From NCBI RefSeq assembly GCF_036323475.1, contig NZ_AP028934.1:124001-188000 (forward strand): DNA of 64,000 bases. Direction: 5' to 3'. The position numbers and the translations under genes were made by a program. This document shows, one piece after another, positions 60,645 to 64,000 of this stretch. A model generated the notes under the pieces. The model was given only the letters and a program-made list of their open reading frames with translations, was not told the origin of the DNA and made no database searches. This stretch comes from Solobacterium moorei (GTDB taxonomy: Bacteria > Bacillota_I > Bacilli_A > Erysipelotrichales > Erysipelotrichaceae). The stretch's first letter is position 1, and every line of letters begins with the position of its first letter.

Positions 60645-61436
60645 ATGAAAGAAAAGAAGAATAAAAAGAAATTATCTAGAGTGGGAAGACTCGTACTTGA
60701 TATCATTATGATTGTATGTTTAGGTGTTGCGGTTTTTTCCGCCTATCAGGTATATAAAGGTCTAGCAAGTTATAACCAAGCAGGAAATGCGTATGATAAC
60801 TTACGTAAGAATGCCGTTACAACAAAGAAGGATACTGACAAAGATGATACAACTTCCACATTAGATTTTCAGAAGCTGTTAGAGCAGAATCCAGATTGTG
60901 CGGGTTGGCTTACACTTCCAAACTCAAATGTGGATTATCCAGTTGTGTTTGGCGCTAGTACAGATGAAAATAAGTATGGCAATAGCTATTATTTAGACCA
61001 TTTATTTGATGGTACATACAATCTGAGTGGAACTGTATTTATTGATTACAATAACGGAAGAGATTTCAGCCATAAGAATACTGTTATTTATGGCCACCAT
61101 ATGTTAAATGACTCGATGTTTGCGGATATCGAAAAATATAAGAAACAATCTTACTATGATAGTCATAAGGAAATGATTTTCCAGACACCAAATGGTACAT
61201 ACAAGATTTATCCGATTGCAGGATATTCTACAACGGGTACAGACAACTATGTACAATATGACTTTGGCAGTGATAGTGAATTCTTAAGCTATGTAGATCG
61301 TTTTGTATCTGCGTCGACATTTAAGAGTGATGAGACCGTTTCCGCAACAGACCAAATTGTGATGCTGTCGACATGTTCCTATGATGTTGAAGATGGAAGA
61401 TATGTATTAGTTGGAAAGCTGGTAAAGGCTTCATAA
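60645..61436 (+). CDS. srtB: Class B sortase
   Basis: 263 residues: a basic N terminus, one membrane anchor (about 14-35), then the sortase barrel. The catalytic His151 is in VIYGHHM, Cys244 in LSTCSYD and Arg252 in EDGRYV, so the triad is complete. GWLTLPNSNVDYPVV is typical of class B. It joins proteins with an N-P-x-T-N-type sorting signal to peptidoglycan; in this phylum it may also build pili. No substrate with a sorting signal is visible in the window. AGAGG precedes the ATG. Operon with the LCP gene. Confidence 0.93.
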   Translation: MKEKKNKKKLSRVGRLVLDIIMIVCLGVAVFSAYQVYKGLASYNQAGNAYDNLRKNAVTTKKDTDKDDTTSTLDFQKLLEQNPDCAGWLTLPNSNVDYPVVFGASTDENKYGNSYYLDHLFDGTYNLSGTVFIDYNNGRDFSHKNTVIYGHHMLNDSMFADIEKYKKQSYYDSHKEMIFQTPNGTYKIYPIAGYSTTGTDNYVQYDFGSDSEFLSYVDRFVSASTFKSDETVSATDQIVMLSTCSYDVEDGRYVLVGKLVKAS

Positions 61437-61451
61437 ATAAGGAAATCATTT

Positions 61452-63029
61452 ATGATGGAACAAAATCCAAACAGAGTAATTCGAAAGAAGAAAAAACGTA
61501 AGAAGAGATATATTAGCGCAAGATTTTTGTGGCTGATTCTTTTCCTTGCGAGTATTGTATTTGCGATTACATTCTGGCGTATGCCAATGTTTCCGACGAA
61601 GTGGAGTATTATCGTTGTACTTGTACTTGCGATGATCGATTGGTTAACATTCATATTAACATCGAAGGTAAAACCGAATAATGTATTTGCACAGGTAGTA
61701 AATACAGTGCTTGCGGTAGCGCTCATTATTGTAAATATCGCACTACCGTACTATACAGACCGCTTAAGTAATATCTTCTCTTCTGTTTTAGGCAATGAGG
61801 TTAGAATTGGCATCTATGTTATGACAGATGCGTATAAAGAGAAGCACAAAGATGTTTTCGCTAACTCACAGTACAAGGAAAGTATGAAGTTAGCAGAATA
61901 TCAAAATGCAGCATTTATCACAGCTTTAGGTATAGATGGAAATAATCAAAACTATACGTTAGAGAAGCTACGTGTGGATTTAAAGAATGATAATCTAAAG
62001 ACAGTCAATAGTAGTTCCGTACAGTTTGCAGTAAAAAACTTGTATACAAATCAAGGTGATGTATTATTGTTAAGTGATTCTTATTTATCGACAGTTTTAG
62101 AGACAGATGAGTTCAAGAATTTTAAGACGGATACAAAACTGATTGGTAGTTATTTCCGCAAGGTAGAAACAACCCAAGCAACAGAAGATAAGACAAACCT
62201 TGCGAATACACCGTTTACACTCTTTATTGCGGGTAATGACCAGCCAGGTGAGTTAAGCTTGGAGGGTAGAACAGACGTGGATATCGCAGTAACGGTAAAT
62301 CCAAATACGCATCAGATTTTGATTACTAACTTGCCACGTGATTCGTATATTCCAAACCCTGCATATAAGAATCAGAAAGATAAATTAACACACCTTGGGT
62401 TAAGTGGTATCCAAAATACATTAAAGGGTGCTAGTAACTTACTTGGGGCAGATGTTAATTACTACATGTTAGTAAACTTTACAACGTTTGAGGATATTAT
62501 CAACGCAATCGATGGTGTTGATATTGATAACCCATTTGAATTTACAACGCACTTTACTGAACGTACATATCCACAGGGTATATTACATCTTGATGGAGAG
62601 TTAGCGTTAGAGTATGTACGTGAGCGTTATAGTTTGCCTAACGGTGACTTTGATCGTAACCTCCACCAACAAATCGTGCTATCAGCGATCATTCATAAGT
62701 TGTTGAGTCCTGAGTTAATTAGTTCGTTCAATAATATTCTGAGTGCCTTGCAAGGAAAATTCCTAACCAATGTTTCTACTGATTCTATTTATGCATTATG
62801 TAAGAAACAGTTGGATCAGAATATCCAATGGAATATTGTGAAGTATCATCTTGATGGTGATGTTGGTAACGAATACTGTGCATCTGCACCAGATCAAGTA
62901 TTATCTGTTGTGTATTTGTATCAAAATCAGGTAGACTTCATTAACGCTGAGATTGATAAAGTAATAAATGATGGAATCATTTCCCAGGAAACACTACCTG
63001 AGGGGATTAACGATCATTCCGCAAACTAG
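61452..63029 (+). CDS. LytR-CpsA-Psr family cell-wall ligase
   Basis: 525 residues: three N-terminal membrane helices (about 25-110), an accessory region (about 110-245) and an LCP catalytic domain (about 253-410). Motifs: RTDVDIAVTVNP and NLPRDSYIP with the conserved Asp and Arg, and VRERYSLPNGDFDRNLHQQ near the end, which holds the Arg residues that bind pyrophosphate lipid. LCP enzymes transfer wall teichoic acid or capsule polymers to peptidoglycan. It begins 15 bp after srtB and is followed by a hexapeptide enzyme gene. Confidence 0.92.
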   Translation: MMEQNPNRVIRKKKKRKKRYISARFLWLILFLASIVFAITFWRMPMFPTKWSIIVVLVLAMIDWLTFILTSKVKPNNVFAQVVNTVLAVALIIVNIALPYYTDRLSNIFSSVLGNEVRIGIYVMTDAYKEKHKDVFANSQYKESMKLAEYQNAAFITALGIDGNNQNYTLEKLRVDLKNDNLKTVNSSSVQFAVKNLYTNQGDVLLLSDSYLSTVLETDEFKNFKTDTKLIGSYFRKVETTQATEDKTNLANTPFTLFIAGNDQPGELSLEGRTDVDIAVTVNPNTHQILITNLPRDSYIPNPAYKNQKDKLTHLGLSGIQNTLKGASNLLGADVNYYMLVNFTTFEDIINAIDGVDIDNPFEFTTHFTERTYPQGILHLDGELALEYVRERYSLPNGDFDRNLHQQIVLSAIIHKLLSPELISSFNNILSALQGKFLTNVSTDSIYALCKKQLDQNIQWNIVKYHLDGDVGNEYCASAPDQVLSVVYLYQNQVDFINAEIDKVINDGIISQETLPEGINDHSAN

Positions 63030-63042
63030 ACCAGGAGGATTT

Positions 63043-63705
63043 ATGTACCGTATTAATGAGTTGTATGATTTAGAACACACAGTTGCGAAAGACTATTTAT
63101 CACAATTTACGTATCCATGGGAAGCTCTCTCTGGAATCAAGGATTTCATCCTAAAGCTAGGTGAAAGCTTGGACAAGGAAGAATACACAGAGGTATCTGA
63201 ACATGTTTGGATTCACAGGACAGCGACAGTATTTCCGTCTGCGTTTATTGGTGCACCATGCATTATTGGACCACGTACAGAAGTACGTCATTGTGCATTT
63301 GTCAGATCTGCGGCGTTAGTTGGGGCAGATTGTGTGGTTGGAAATAGTTGTGAGTTAAAGAACGTTATTCTGTTCGATCATGTTCAAACACCACACTATA
63401 ACTATGTAGGAGATTCCATCTTAGGATATTATTCTCATATGGGAGCAGGTTCTGTTACATCGAATGTAAAGAGTGATAAGCGACTTGTTACGATTCGAGA
63501 GGAGGATCATCGTATTGATACGGGTCTTAAGAAGTTTGGCGCAATGCTTGGAGACTATGTTGAGGTAGGGTGTAACTCAGTGCTCAATCCAGGCACTGTG
63601 ATTGGTAGACACTCTCGTGTATATCCAACATCTTGTGTAAGAGGTGTGGTACACGAAAATAGTATCTGGAAGAATGATGGTACAGTTATTTCAATTCATG
63701 AATAG
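63043..63705 (+). CDS. Left-handed beta-helix (hexapeptide) protein, GlmU C-terminal-like
   Basis: 220 residues: an N-terminal region (about 1-65) and repeated hexapeptides (e.g. VFPSAFIGAPCIIGPRTEV, and GDYVEVGCNSVLNPGTVIG near the end) that form an acyltransferase-type beta-helix. Sequences of this type are annotated as UDP-GlcNAc pyrophosphorylase-related, but the nucleotidyltransferase domain is missing. CAGGAGG precedes the ATG at 63043; an in-frame start at 62968 lies inside the LCP gene. It is 13 bp after the LCP gene, so probably acts in envelope sugar modification. Confidence 0.8.
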   Translation: MYRINELYDLEHTVAKDYLSQFTYPWEALSGIKDFILKLGESLDKEEYTEVSEHVWIHRTATVFPSAFIGAPCIIGPRTEVRHCAFVRSAALVGADCVVGNSCELKNVILFDHVQTPHYNYVGDSILGYYSHMGAGSVTSNVKSDKRLVTIREEDHRIDTGLKKFGAMLGDYVEVGCNSVLNPGTVIGRHSRVYPTSCVRGVVHENSIWKNDGTVISIHE

Positions 63706-63743
63706 AAAAAATATAGTTGCGTAGTTATCGCAACTATATTTTT
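63706..63743. terminator. Bidirectional terminator of the srtB operon and the threonine aldolase gene
   Basis: The 15-bp stem (63706-63720/63721 with 63729-63743) has a 7-nt loop; A-rich and T-rich ends serve both strands. Confidence 0.85.
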
Positions 63744-64000
63744 GTTAGTAAGTATTCAACGTTTTTGCGCTTTGTCGCAAAGGATGTCACAAAGCGTACG
63801 GCTGTATGTGTTTCATCAATCTTTATCCAAGGGGTAAAGGCAAATTCTTGGGATAGTTCTTCTAGCTTTGTGTTTTCAAATATTGGAAATAGTTGATTGG
63901 TTTCAGCAGGGAAGAAGAAGCTATATCCCTTTGATTGAAATCCTTCAGTGAGTATATCTGCCATATCGATAGCGTGTTTTGAGATTGTAAGATAGCGATT
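63734..64000 (-). CDS. Low-specificity L-threonine aldolase, C-terminal part (5' end outside the window)
   Basis: The last 88 residues are visible and the frame remains open to the window edge; the ATG at 63964 is internal. The sequence ANELA-like helix with ADILTEGFQSKGYSF, PAETNQLFPIF and the end TPWIKIDETHTAVRFVTSFAT matches the small C-terminal domain of PLP-dependent threonine aldolases, which cleave threonine into glycine and acetaldehyde. The PLP lysine lies outside the window, so completeness cannot be judged. Confidence 0.8.
   Translation of the reverse strand, partial: NRYLTISKHAIDMADILTEGFQSKGYSFFFPAETNQLFPIFENTKLEELSQEFAFTPWIKIDETHTAVRFVTSFATKRKNVEYLLTKI

Overview
The window comes from a Bacillota chromosome, most likely the Erysipelotrichia (Erysipelotrichaceae; a Solobacterium/Bulleidia-like genus is a guess). 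The evidence is low-GC coding sequence, Gram-positive gene order, class B sortase and LCP proteins, Firmicutes-type 16S rRNA, an unusually short 5S rRNA (about 104 nt), and an RpoB rifampicin pocket with Asn where most bacteria have His. The last two traits are shared with the related Mollicutes. No database search was possible, so the genus is not established.

1-7.1 kb: an edge-truncated protein and a lipoprotein of unknown function, a proline iminopeptidase-like hydrolase, then a PRD/PTS-controlled regulator beside a fructose-family PTS operon (EIIA, EIIB, EIIC) and an HD-domain phosphohydrolase. 7.3-17.9 kb: an internally deleted insertion sequence (25-bp inverted repeats, 8-bp target duplication) lies just upstream of the rplJ promoter, L10 leader, rplJ-rplL-ybxB-rpoB-rpoC. 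17.9-19.6 kb: an IS30-family element has inserted at the rpoC terminator with an exact 14-bp target duplication. 19.6-29.9 kb: two tandem, nearly identical rrn operons (16S-23S-5S, no tRNAs in the spacers) separated by 246 bp.

29.9-40.1 kb: a VanY-like protein with a degenerate active-site motif, a heterodimeric ABC exporter with one degenerate ATP site, a PHP phosphatase, a Zn/Cd/Pb P-type ATPase behind a likely ArsR/SmtB operator, a 30-residue membrane peptide coupled to a YvlD-like protein, and another ABC exporter. 40.1-54.5 kb: housekeeping genes: dtd-folD-DUF951-ychF, darA, a flavin reductase, a GNAT, cca, ispF, ywfO, ywiB, rpoE, fba, a HAD hydrolase, murA, rpmE, prfA and prmC. The fba-murA-rpmE-prfA-prmC order is typical of Firmicutes.

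54.6-64 kb: a stand-alone amino-acid adenylating enzyme stop-start coupled to a fold-III PLP decarboxylase, then a TetR regulator and an oleate hydratase. Next come acpS, divergent from a sortase B-LCP-hexapeptide operon, and the end of a threonine aldolase gene. The adenylase/decarboxylase pair is the best candidate for an undescribed pathway.

A pattern across the window is that six genes (pip, vanY-like, dtd, cca, the HAD gene and acpS) lack a Shine-Dalgarno sequence. Each has a TATAAT-like -10 element ending only 6-10 nt before its ATG, which predicts leaderless or nearly leaderless mRNAs. Most other genes have strong GGAGG-type sites.
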